Source: Siphonodentalium dalli
Lineage: Eukaryota; Mollusca; Scaphopoda; Gadilida; Siphonodentaliidae
Reading direction: 5' to 3'
NCBI GenBank assembly: GCA_032622095.1
Contig: CP136061.1
Coordinates: 221,559,148-221,623,147, forward strand
Length of the DNA stretch: 64,000 bases
The position numbers and the translations under genes were made by a program. Positions 22,759 to 33,853 of this stretch are shown in pieces. Numbering within the stretch: position 1 is the first letter of the stretch; each line of letters opens with the position of its first letter. The notes under the pieces are model-generated. The model was not told the DNA's origin and made no database searches. It was given only the letters and a program-made list of their open reading frames with translations.

Positions 22759-24077
22759 TCTATACTATATATTTTGAGACTTCGTATATGTGTGTGTACT
22801 TCATAGAATCCAAAACGGGTGTACAGATTGAGCTCAAACTTCCTATGTAAGTGTCAAATCCCACCGACACGACCGTGGTCGCAGTTTAGCGAAGCTCAGA
22901 GCACCCGTTCTCCAATCTCAAATCACCGCAAAGGCACGGCGTGGGTTAATCAAGTGATTATTTAATGAGCGTTTGTTTTTGACGCATCTCTATAAAGAGC
23001 GTCTGTTTGCCATTCAACGTTATTTGCATCTGCAGAGAGATATACGGAACATACATTAAATTTAAAAAACATTTGTTTCTGACCAACCCTGCGAACACGG
23101 ATGGCGCGCTTTGTTTTTACAGTATATAGTTATATACCGAAATAATTCCAGATAATCACGAATATAGCATCAGATTTCTCCCCAGATATACCGTTATAAA
23201 GCTACTGGAATCTGCCAATCTACGGGAAATTCCAGGGAATGCCGATTGAGCTCAAACTTGCTACCCACGGGAAGTGTCATATATATGAGTGTGTCCTTTA
23301 TGGACTCGAACCGATTGAGCTCAAACTTGCTAAATAAGAAAATAGCCCCCCAAGCCGTAAATATCAACAACAACGATATTGCTACCTACGGGGAGCAACG
23401 TTATTAGCATCTGCAGAATTATGCAGAGAGAAAGTGCTTTCCTATTTTTAGAACGCAACACATGTTTACGTCGCGTTGGTGATTGAGGTTCACAACGGGG
23501 TTAATTGACTGTCCGCTCTTTGCGACGATGAGGTTCACGGCTGGGACTATTGACCAACACTCACAATTTCGTCTTCTGCATCAGATACCAACACCTCGAC
23601 CGATCGGGACGAAACTTGGTACGTGAGTGTAGTTTGACCAGGTGGTCGTCGCTGTCGTATTGGCGAGCCCGTGCGACGCCCGTGCAGCGCATGCGCAGAC
23701 GAGATATCGGAAACGGGTGGAGCTATCGACTTGAAATTTGGTATGTGAATGTATCTTGCGCCGGGTACAAATTTTATCGGGTCGACGAGCCCGTGCGACG
23801 CCAGTGCAGCGCATGCGCAGACGAGATCTAGGAAACGGGTGGAGCTATCGACTTGAAATTTGCTATGTGAATGTATCTTGCGCCGGGTACAAATTTTATC
23901 GGGTCGCCGAGCCCGTGCGACGCCAGCTTCGCGCATGCGCAGACCAGATCTCGGAAACGGGTGGAGCTACCGGGTACAAATTTTCTTATTGAAACGCGTG
24001 GAGCTAAAAATTAAAAAAAAATATATATAAAAATGTCATGTTTCGGACAAGCCGCCGGTGGCGGGCTAACCTGCTAG
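22759..24077 (+). mobile_element. Helitron-like unit 4 (subfamily C, long)
   Basis: It begins TCTATACTATATATTTTGAG. The first two-fifths are shared with units 5, 6, 8 and 9. From about 23540 it switches to three 122-bp-type repeats as in subfamily A, then ends GCCGCCGGTGGCGGGCTAACCTGCTAG. Confidence 0.85.
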
Positions 24078-25188
24078 TCTATACTATATATTTTGAGACT
24101 TCGTATATATGTGTGTGTGTACTTCATAGAATCCAAAACGCGTGTACAGATTGAGCTCAAACTTCCTATGTAAGTGTCAAATCACACCGACACGACCGTG
24201 GTCGCGGTTTAGCGAAGCTCAGAGCACCCGTTCTCCAATCTCAAATCACCGCAAAGGCACGGCGTGGGTTAATCAAGTGATTATTTAATGAGCGTTTGTT
24301 TTTGACGCGTCTCTATAAAGAGCGTCTGTTTGCCATTCAACGTTATTTGCATCTGCAGAGAGATATACGGAACATACATTAAATTTAAAAAACATTTGTT
24401 TCTGACCAACCCTGCGAGCACGGATGGCGCGCTTTGTTTTTACAGTATATAGTTATATACCGAAATCATCCCAGATAATCACGAATATAGCATCAGATTT
24501 CTCCCCAGATATACCGTTATAAAGCTACTGGAATCTACGGGAAATTCCAGGGAATGCCGATTGAGCTCGTTTTTGCTACCCACGGGAAGTGTCATATATA
24601 TGAGTGTGTCCTTTATAGACTCGAACCGATTGAGCTCAAACTTGCTAAATAAGAAAATAGCCCCCAAGCCGTAAATATCAACAACAACGATATTACTAAA
24701 TACACGTTTTCGGCAATGTGAGAGTTTTCGGGGAGCCGTGATACCAACAACAACGACCCGAAGCCCTGAATACCAACAACAGATTCAATGCAATGTTATC
24801 TATTATGCAGAGAGATTTCACGACATTACGACGGGTACGGCAGACTCAAAATATTATGCAGACAGATTTCCCGACGGGAAGCGTTTGTTTTAAATTCAAT
24901 GCAATGTTATCGTAGAGAGATTTCACGAAACAAAGAATGCGTTGTCTGTCGTTCCTAGGAAGGGGGGATTTCTACGGGTAAATTTTTCCGCCAGAAACAC
25001 AAAAATTTATTAAAACAATTTACAATTTAATTAAAACAATTTAAAATTAAAAAAAATTAACAATAAAAAAAACAATTCAGAAACAAAATATATTAAATTT
25101 AAAAAACATTAAATTCATATTCAAAAATGTCATGTTTCTGAAACAAAGCCATGGGACGAATACCGCCAGTGGCGGGCTAACCTGCTAG
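24078..25188 (+). mobile_element. Helitron-like unit 5 (subfamily C, short)
   Basis: The 5' half is as in unit 4. The 3' half has CAATGCAATGTTATC and CAGAGAGATTTCACGA modules, an A/T-rich stretch, then GCCAGTGGCGGGCTAACCTG and CTAG. Confidence 0.85.
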
Positions 25189-26320
25189 TACTATATATTT
25201 TGAGACTTCGTATATATGTATGTATGTACTTCATAGAATCCAAAACGCGTGTAAAGATTGAGCTCAAACTTCCTATGTAAGTGTCAAATCCCACCGACAC
25301 GACCGTGGTCGTGGTTTAGCGAAGCTCAGAGCACCCGTTCTCCAATCTCAAATCACCGCAAAGGCACGGCGTGGGTTAATCAAGTGATTATTTAATGAGC
25401 GTTTGTTTTTGACGCATCTCTATAAAGAGCGTCTGTTTGCCATTCAACGTTATTTGCATCTGCAGAGAGATATACGGAACATACATTAAATTTAAAAAAC
25501 ATTTGTTTCTGACCAACCCTGCGAGCACGGATGGCGCGCTTTGTTTTTACAGTATATAGTTATATACCGAAATCATCCCAGATAATCACGAATATAGCAT
25601 CAGATTTCTCCCCAGATATACCGTTATAAAGCTACTGGAATCTGCCAATCTACGGGAAATTCCAGGGAATGCCGATTGAGCTCAAACTTGCTACCCACGG
25701 GAAGTGTCATATATATGAGTGTGTCCTTTATAGACTCGAACCGATTGAGCTCAAACTTGCTAAAGAAGAAAATAGCCCCCAAGCCGTAAATATCAACAAC
25801 AACGATATTACTAAATACACGTTTTCGGCAATGTGAGAGTTTTCGGGGAGCCGTGATGCCAACAACAACGACCCGAAGCCCTGAATGCCAACAACAGATT
25901 CAATGCAATGTTATCTATTATGCACAGAGATTTCACGACATTACGACGGGTACGGCAGACTCAAAATATTATGCAGACAGATTTCCCGACGGGAAGTGTT
26001 TGTTTTAAATTCAATGCAATGTTATCGTAGAGAGATTTCACGAAACAAAGAATGCGTCGTTCCTAGGAAGGGGGGATTTCTACTGGTAAATTTTTCCGCC
26101 AGAAACAAAAAAATTAATTAAAAAAATTTACAATTTAATTAAAACAATTTAAAATTAAAAAAAAAATTAACAATAAAAAAAAAATTCAGAAACAAAATAT
26201 ATTAAATTAAAAAAACATTAAATTCATATTCATAAATAAAAACAAAATAATTACAAAAATGTCATGTTTCTGAAACAAAGCCATGGGACGAATGCCGCCA
26301 GTGGCGGGCTAACCTGCTAG
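25189..26320 (+). mobile_element. Helitron-like unit 6 (subfamily C, short)
   Basis: Like unit 5. Its first bases read TACTATATATTTTG, so the initial TCTA is missing at the junction with unit 5. Confidence 0.83.
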
Positions 26321-27642
26321 TCTATACTATATATTTTGAGACTTCGTATATATGTATGTATGTACTTCATAGAATCCAAAACGCGTGTAAAGATTGAGCT
26401 CAAACTTCCTATGTAAGTGTCAAATCCCACCGACACGACCGTGATCGCAGTTTAGCGAAGCTCAGAGCACCCGTTCTCCAATCTCAAATCACCGCAAAGG
26501 CACGGCGTGGGTTAATCAAGTGATTATTTAATGAGCGTTTGTTTTTGACGCATCTCTATAAAGAGCGTCTGTTTGCCATTCAACGTTATTTGCATCTGCA
26601 GAGAGATATACGGAACATACATTAAATTTAAAAAACATTTGTTTCTGACCAACCCTGCGAGCACGGATGGCGCGCTTTGTTTTTACAGTATATAGTTATA
26701 TACCGAAATCATCCCAGATAATCACGAATATAGCATCAGATTTCTCCCCAGATATACCGTTATAAAGCTACTGGAATCTGCCAATCTACGGGAAATTCCA
26801 GGGAATGCCGATTGAGCTCAAACTTGCTACCCACGGGAAGTGTCATATATATGAGTGTGTCCTTTATAGACTCGAACCGATTGAGCTCAAACTTGCTAAA
26901 TAAGAAAATAGCCCCCAAGCCGTAAATATCATCAACAACGATATTGCTACCTACGGGGAGCAACGTTATTAGCATCTGCAGAATTATGCAGAGAGAAAGT
27001 GCTTTCCTATTTTTAGAACGCAACACATGCTTACGTCGCGTTGGTGATTGAGGTTCACAACGGGGTTAATTGACTGTCCGCTCTTTGCGACGATGAGGTT
27101 CACGGCGGGGACTATTGACCAACACTCACAATTTCGTCTTCTGCATCAGATACCAACACCTCGACCGATCGGGACGAAACTTGGTACGTGAGTGTAGTTT
27201 GACCAGGTGGTCGTCGCTGTCGTATTGGGGAGCCCGTGCGACGCCCGTGCAGCGCATGCGCAGACGAGATATCGGAAACGGGTGGAGCTATCGACTTGAA
27301 ATTTGGTATGTGAATGTATCTTGCGCCGGGTACAAATTTTATCGGGTCGACGAGCCCGTGCGACGCCAGTGCAGCGCATGCGCAGACGAGATCTAGGAAA
27401 CGGGTGGAGCTATCGACTTGAAATTTGCTATGTGAATGTATCTTGCGCCGGGTACAAATTTTATCGGGTCGCCGAGCCCGTGCGACGCCAGCTTCGCGCA
27501 TGCGCAGACCAGATCTCGGAAACGGGTGGAGCTACCGGGTACAAATTTTCTTATTGAAACGCGTGGAGCTAAAAATTAAAAAAAAATATATATAAAAATG
27601 TCATGTTTCGGACAAGCCGCCGGTGGCGGGCTAACCTGCTAG
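26321..27642 (+). mobile_element. Helitron-like unit 7 (subfamily C, long)
   Basis: Almost identical to unit 4 along its length, including three 122-bp-type repeats, so the two are recent copies. Confidence 0.85.
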
Positions 27643-28776
27643 TCTATACTATATATTTTGAGACTTCGTATATATGTGTGTATGTGTGTGTGTGTGTGTG
27701 TACTTCATAGAATCCAAAACGCGTGTACAGATTGAGCTCAAACTTCCTATGTAAGTGTCAAATCCCACCGACACGACCGTGGTCGCGGTTTAGCGAAGCT
27801 CAGAGCACCCGTTCTCCAATCTCAAATCACCGCAAAGGCACGGCGTGGGTTAATCAAGTGATTATTTAATGAGCGTTTGTTTTTGACGCATCTCTATAAA
27901 GAGCGTCTGTTTGCCATTCAACGTTATTTGCATCTGCAGAGAGATATACGGAACATACATTAAATTTAAAAAACATTTGTTTCTGACCAACACTGCGAGC
28001 ACGGATGGCGCGCTTTGTTTTTACAGTATATAGTTATATACCGAAATCATCCCAGATAATCACGAATATAGCATCAGATTTCTCCCCAGATATATCGTTA
28101 TAAAGCTACTGGAATCTGCCAATCTACGGGAAATTCCAGGGAATGCCGATTGAGCTCAAACTTGCTACCCACGGGAAGTGCCGTATATATGAGTGTGTCC
28201 TTTATAGACTCGAACCGATTGAGCGAAAACTTGCTAAATAAGAAAATAGCCCACAAGCCGTAAATATCAACAACAACGATATTACTAAATACACGTTTTC
28301 GGCAATGTGAGAGTTTTCGGGGAGCCGTGATGCCAACAACAACGACCCGAAGCCCTGAATGCCAACAACAGATTCAATGCAATGTTATCTATTATGCAGA
28401 GAGATTCCACGACATTACGACGGGTACGGCAGACTCAAAATATTATGCAGACAGATTTCCCGACGGGAAGCGCTTGTTTTAAATTCAATGCAATGTTATC
28501 GTAGAGAGATTTCACGAAACAAAGAATGCGTTGTCTGTCGTTCCTAGGAAGGGGGGATTTCTACGGGTAAATTTTTCCGCCAGAAACAAAAAAATTAATT
28601 AAAACAATTTACAATTTAATTAAAACAATTTAAAATTAAAAAAAATTAACAATAAAAAAACAATTCAGAAACAAAATATATTAAATTTAAAAAACATTAA
28701 ATTCATATTCAAAAATGTCATGTTTCTGAAACAAAGCCATGGGACGAATGCCGCCAGTGGCGGGCTAACCTGCTAG
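27643..28776 (+). mobile_element. Helitron-like unit 8 (subfamily C, short)
   Basis: Like units 5 and 6, with an expanded TG tract near the 5' end. Confidence 0.85.
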
Positions 28777-29879
28777 TCTATACTATATATTTTGAGACTT
28801 CGTATATATGTGTGTGTGTGTGTGTGTACTTCATAGAATCCAAAACGCGTGTACAGATTGAGCTCAAACTTCCTATGTAAGTGTCAAATCCCACCGACAC
28901 GACCGTGGTCGCGGTTTAGCGAAGCTCAGAGCACCCGTTCTCCAATCTCAAATCACCGCAAAGGCACGGCGTGGGTTAATCAAGTGATTATTTAATGAGC
29001 GTTTGTTTTTGACGCATCTCTATAAAGAGCGTCTGATTGCCATTCAACGTTATTTGCATCTGCAGAGAGATATACGGAACATACATTAAATTTAAAAAAC
29101 ATTTGTTTCTGACCAACCCTGCGAGCACGGATGGCGCGCTTTGTTTTTACAGTATATAGTTATATACCGAAATCATCCCAGATAATCACGAATATAGCAT
29201 CAGATTTCTCCCCAGATATATCGTTATAAAGCTACTGGAATCTGCCAATCTACGGGAAATTCCAGGGAATGCCGATTGAGCTCAAACTTGCTACCCACGG
29301 GAAGTGCCATATATATGAGTGTGTCCTTTATAGACTCGAACCGATTGAGCTCAAACTTGCTAAATAAGAAAATAGCCCCCAAGCCGTAAATATCAACAAC
29401 AACGATATTGCTACCTACGGGGAGCAACGTTATTAGCATCTGCAGAATTAAGCAGAGAGAAAGTGCTTTCCTATTTTTAGAACGCAACACATGTTTACGT
29501 CGCGTTGGTGATTGAGGTTCACAACGGGGTTAATTGACTGTCCGCTCTTTGCGACGATGAGGTTCACGGCGGGGACTATTGACCAACACTCACAATTTCG
29601 TCTTTTGCATCAGATACCAACACCTCGACCGATCTGGACGAAACTTGGTACGTGAGTGTAGTTTGACCAGGTGGTCGTCGCTGTCGTATTGGCGAGCCTG
29701 TGCGACGCCCGTGCAGCGCATGCGCAGACGAGATATCGGAAAGGGGTGGAGCTATCGACTTGAAATTTGGTATGTGAATGTATCTTGCGCCGGGTACAAA
29801 TTTTATCGGGTCGCCGAGCCCGTGCGACACCCGTGCAGCGCATGCGCAGACGAGATCTCGGAAACGGGTGGAGCTATCG
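28777..29879 (+). mobile_element. Helitron-like unit 9 (subfamily C, long, 3' truncated)
   Basis: It follows units 4 and 7 but stops within the second 122-bp-type repeat. It then runs straight into TACTATATATTTTGAG, a fresh 5' terminus-like sequence at 29880. Confidence 0.8.
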
Positions 29880-30021
29880 TACTATATATTTTGAGAACTC
29901 CTTGTATTCGAGAGATAGCCCACACCCTCCGGACCTCAATGATATGATCGTGAATGAGTATTGATATACCCCACTAAACTTTGACAAACACCAGTAATGG
30001 TGTGTAGATCATTTACATATC
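29880..30021 (+). mobile_element. 5' fragment of a Helitron-like unit
   Basis: TACTATATATTTTGAG looks like a subfamily C start; the next 120 bases have no match elsewhere in the window. Confidence 0.5.
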
Positions 30022-30667
30022 TCTCCTATATATTTTGATACAATCTATCTAATTTACATATCTCTCTTATATATTTATGTTTGTGTGTGTGTTGTACTTC
30101 ATACAAATCTACGATTCTCGACCGATCGGAACGAAACTTGGTACGTGTGTGAGTTTGACCAGTCGGTGGTCGTTGTCGTATTGGCGAGCCCGTGCGACGC
30201 CCGTGCAGCGCATGCGCAGACGAGATCTCGTAAACGGGTGGAGCTATCGACTTGAAATTTGCTATGTGAATGTATCTTGCGCCGGGTACAAATTTTATCG
30301 GGTCGCCGACCCCGTGCGACGCCCGTGCAGCGCATGCGCAGACGAGATCTCGGAAACGGGTGGAGCTATCGACTTGAAATTTGCTATGTGAATGTATCTT
30401 GCGCCGGGTAAAATTTTTATCGGGTGGCCGAGCCCGTGCGACGCCCGTGCAGCGCATGCGCAGACGAGATCTAGGAAACAGGTGAAGCTATCGACTTGAA
30501 ATTTGGCATGTGAATGTATCTTGCGCCGGGTACAAATTTTATCGGGTCTTCGAGCCCGTGCGACGCCAGCTTCGCGCATACGCAGACCAGATATCGGAAA
30601 CGGGTAGAGCTATCGACTTGAAATTTGGTTTTTGAATAGCCCGGACAACGTCGGGCTCATCGGCTAG
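30022..30667 (+). mobile_element. Helitron-like unit 10 (subfamily A, four repeats)
   Basis: A degenerate start (TCTCCTATATATTTTGAT, repeated near 30061) is followed by four 122-bp-type repeats and the terminus GCCCGGACAACGTCGGGCTCATCGGCTAG (spans 30639-30667). Confidence 0.8.
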
Positions 30668-31226
30668 TCTCATATATATTTTGAAGACCTCTGTCTGTAT
30701 GTTTGTATGTTTGTCTGTATGTTTGTCATTTATACAATTCTACGATTCTCGACCGATCGGGACGAAACTGGGTACGTGTGTGTTGTTTGACCAGGCGGTG
30801 GACGTTGTCGTATTGGCGAGCCCGTGCGGCGCGCGCTTCGCGCATGCGCAGACGAGATCTCGGAAACGGGTGGAGCTATCGACTTGAAATTTGCTATGTG
30901 AATGTATCTTGCCCCGGATACGAATTTTATCGGGTTGCCGAGCCCGTGCGACGCCAGCTTCGCGCATGCGCAGACGAGATCTCGGAAACGGGTGGAGCTA
31001 TCGACTTGAAATTTGCTATGTGAATGTATCTTGCCCCGGATACGAATTTTATCGGGTCGCCGAGCCCGTGCGACGCCAGCTTCGCGCATGCGCAGACCAG
31101 ATCTCGGAAACGGGTAGAGCTATCGACTTGAAATTTGGTTTTTGAATAGCCCGGACAACGTCGGGCTGGGTAGAGCTATCGACTTGGAATTTGAATAGCC
31201 CGGACAACGTCGGGCTCATCGGCTAG
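30668..31226 (+). mobile_element. Helitron-like unit 11 (subfamily A, three repeats)
   Basis: It starts TCTCATATATATTTTGAAG and has three 122-bp repeats. The 3' hairpin is duplicated (31148-31167 and 31197-31216) before the final CTAG. Confidence 0.85.
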
Positions 31227-31489
31227 TCTCATATATATTTTGAAGACCTCTGTCTGTTTGTTTGTATGTTTGTCTGTATGTTTGTCATTTATACAAATCT
31301 ACGATTCTCGACCGATCGGGACCAAACTTGGTACGTGTGTGTAGTTTGACCAGGCGGTGGACGTTGTCGTATTGGCGAGCCCGTGCGGCGCCAGCTTCGC
31401 GCATGCGCAGCCCAGATCTCGGAAACGGGTGGAGCTATCGACTTGAAATTTGGTTTTTGAATAGCCCGGACGTCGGGCTCATCGGCTAG
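31227..31489 (+). mobile_element. Helitron-like unit 12 (subfamily A, one repeat)
   Basis: The shortest unit, 263 bases, with a single 122-bp-type repeat. It ends GGACGTCGGGCTCATCGGCTAG, followed by the target T. Confidence 0.85.
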
Positions 31490-31718
31490 TATGTTATATT
31501 CTTTATAAAAATCTTCATCGTTTTGGAGGAAATAAAGATATAATAATAAATAATTCAGTTTACATGTAACAATTTATAGCAAATACAGGCATATGCATGC
31601 GTGTTGTGCAGAATTTTAATTAAAATTGGTAATTGCTTTTGTTGGACCCCCCCCCCCCAAATTGACTTCTATATTTATGATCATGACATATCAATTGGTA
31701 TGTATAGGCGGGTTGGTC

Positions 31719-33138
31719 TCACTTTGAAATTTACGAATGCATTCCCCGTGGTTTGTACGGTGCAGAATTACTGTTCAATATTAGCTCTCACAATGTTGTT
31801 CGCCTTGAGCGTGTTCATAGAATGTGCATAAAAAATATTCAAGGACTTCCAACCAGGACCAAAACCGATATGGCACTTTCTTTAGTTGGTATCCCACCTC
31901 TTATGGCGTACATCGAAAAGAGAAAACTTTCAATGTTTCGATCGTTATGCAGTCTCACCTTGCAAAAAAACAGTCCGGGAAATTTTCGTGATGCGTTTGT
32001 TAGATGCTACTTTCGGTGGCTCGAACGCAACTTCATTTTCTTCTGAATTAATTCAAATTATTAGCGATCGACAGCTCTCTCATTACACCGAAACCTTTAT
32101 TCACACTTCTCATTTTCCAGAGAAACTAGCATGGAAGCAAGCCTGCAAACAAGCCTCTATCTTTCATTACAAAAATGAGTGGACTTCTCGTGTTACTTCA
32201 AATTCCGAGTTAAGCAGATTCATGCTGGTTCACGATAGATATTCCATGTCCGACCTATGGAAAACTTGTGCGAAATATCCTGCTGAGAAAAGATCATTTA
32301 TCTTAGTAGCTCAGATTATCTGTACTCTGCCCAGTTTGTCTAAAGGTGTGTGCACTCTATGTAAAACAAGATGCCATGATTTGATAGCTCACATTATTAT
32401 CGAGTGCCCAGAGCTGGCCACTGTACGAAATAGAAAATGGTACACATTTATTGATTGTTTCGGTATCGATTGCTTTGTACACATTGATAATATTCAACCT
32501 GACCAACAGCTACTATTATTTCTAGGGAAAAAGCCAGATTTCCTTCCACCTGGCTTACATTCTCATCAATGGATTAGATTCTTTGCAAAATCAACAAATT
32601 CCTTGTGGAATATGTATCTTTCACGGTCATCCCAAGATCTTATCACTTATACCTAATAAATTTCAGCTGTACAATATCTATGAAAATGCCTAATTTGAAT
32701 TCTCAATAAATCATAACCAGACAGCCCTGATTGTCGTATACAGGGTTCAAACTTGCGCCACAGTTTGCGGTTTCGTGCTGTGGATCTTCTGAGGGACTCT
32801 TGGTCTGTGTGGGCGTCTGTCCCGGAGGACAGCTAATTGCTTTGTCGCCTGGGTCGCTGCTCGCACAACCAGAGCCAATGAGTGGATTCACAGCATGGAC
32901 CCTCAAACTCTGATCTCTATTGCATACTTGTAGATCAAGGCATGTCAATGTTTAAGTGACCTTTTATCTATGGTGCATGTTTTGTAGGTCTAGGCTGGGG
33001 AAGTGGGGCCATCTCGGTGGTCGCGTGACAAATGTGTAAATATGTTCTTTTCTACTGAATTGTGCTTTGTTCTATATGTATTTTATGTATTTGTGTTACA
33101 TGTAACTCTTCATATGATGGAGGATAGAAATAAATATA
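31719..33138 (+). mobile_element. 5'-truncated LINE with 16-bp target duplication
   Basis: TATAGGCGGGTTGGTC occurs at 31703-31718 and again at 33139-33154, directly flanking the insert. The insert carries the C-terminal part of a LINE ORF2 (LERVHRMCIKNIQGLP... and a C-x2-C...H-x4-C finger CTLC...HIIIEC) in two frames joined near 31965, stopping at 32656. A 480-base 3' UTR ending GAAATAAATATATA follows. The family is the same as the remnant at 18140-19918. Confidence 0.87.
31753..32656 (+). pseudogene. LINE ORF2 C-terminal remnant 2
   Basis: Frame 1 (from 31753) gives LYGAEL...RLERVHRMCIKNIQGLPTRTKTD. A frameshift near 31965 leads to frame 2, which runs to the stop at 32656. Only the region after the reverse transcriptase remains, so no enzyme can be made. 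Confidence 0.82.
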
Positions 33139-33154
33139 TATAGGCGGGTTGGTC

Positions 33155-33853
33155 AGACATGCGGCGGGGGATTAACTGAAGGTGCGACCGGCTGTGTTGT
33201 TACAACGCTGGCAATTAGGCCGATCCAAGTTAAGTGTTGTGTCCAGGCCAACTTGTTAAAACTAAGGCCACTGTATAACTGTTGTCACTTGTTTTTCGCG
33301 CATATGCACACATTTTCCCGAGAATTTTGACAACAGGTTATATAAGATCACGTATGCTATTGCGTATATAGTCATAATTATACTGCACTGTGGCATTGGG
33401 GTCGTAAACATATAGTGCGAACGTATCTGTGATCATGTAAGGGTCGGAGTATTTGAAACCTGTTAGATCCTGATCCGAACCACCAAATCACCGATGAGTC
33501 GGAGTATTTTTCGTCACATTTCTTATACATCGATCGTAATTACTCACAGGGACCACCAGAGAGTTAGGATCGCCACCTCTCAGGGTGACTACGCCACCGA
33601 TAATCCCGAATGCTATCATGGCATTGGGGTCGTAAACATATAGTGCGAACGTATCTGTGATCATGTAAGGGTCGGAGTATTTGAAACCTGTTAGATCCTG
33701 ATCCGAACCACCAAATCACCGATGAGTCGGAGTATTTTTCGTCACATTTCTTATACATCGATCGTTATCATTCGCAGTCAGACCTCCAGAGAGCTTGGAT
33801 CGCCACCTCTCAGGATGAACTCGCCACCGCTAATTCCAATTAGTGTCACCAGC
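33155..33853 (+). repeat. Upstream region of ORF A with a 228-bp tandem duplication
   Basis: GGCATTGGGGTCGTAAACAT starts at 33392 and again at 33620, and the 228 bases between are repeated to about 33847. Each unit has GGGTCGGAGTATTTG, CTGTTAGATCC and a second GAGTCGGAGTATTTTTCGTC. These match the subterminal motifs of the 19-kb element in inverted form. Confidence 0.85.

Larger units (their letters stand above)
20642..31489 (+). mobile_element. Head-to-tail array of about 12 Helitron-like elements
   Basis: Junctions of the form ...CTAG|TCTAYTATATATTTTGA... recur at 21543, 22152, 22758, 24077, 26320, 27642, 28776 and 31226 (25188 and 30667 are variants). Each CTAG follows a short GC hairpin by about 6-13 bases, and each next unit starts with TC. 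These are the 3' and 5' termini of Helitrons. The whole array is preceded by A (20641) and followed by T (31490), the AT target dinucleotide. All units point the same way. No Rep/helicase gene is present, so they are non-autonomous. Confidence 0.88.

Noticed and set aside
20644-31489. Many 70-143 residue frames (MREAGVARARRPDK..., MLCECILP...) on both strands, repeated
   Set aside because: They follow the 122-bp repeat of the Helitron-like units and are open on both strands through lack of stops. They have no protein family character.
32740-33000. tRNA-like or SINE sequence around GGGTTCAAACTTGC
   Set aside because: A B-box-like string is present, but no A box, cloverleaf or repeated copy was seen; it lies in the LINE 3' untranslated region.
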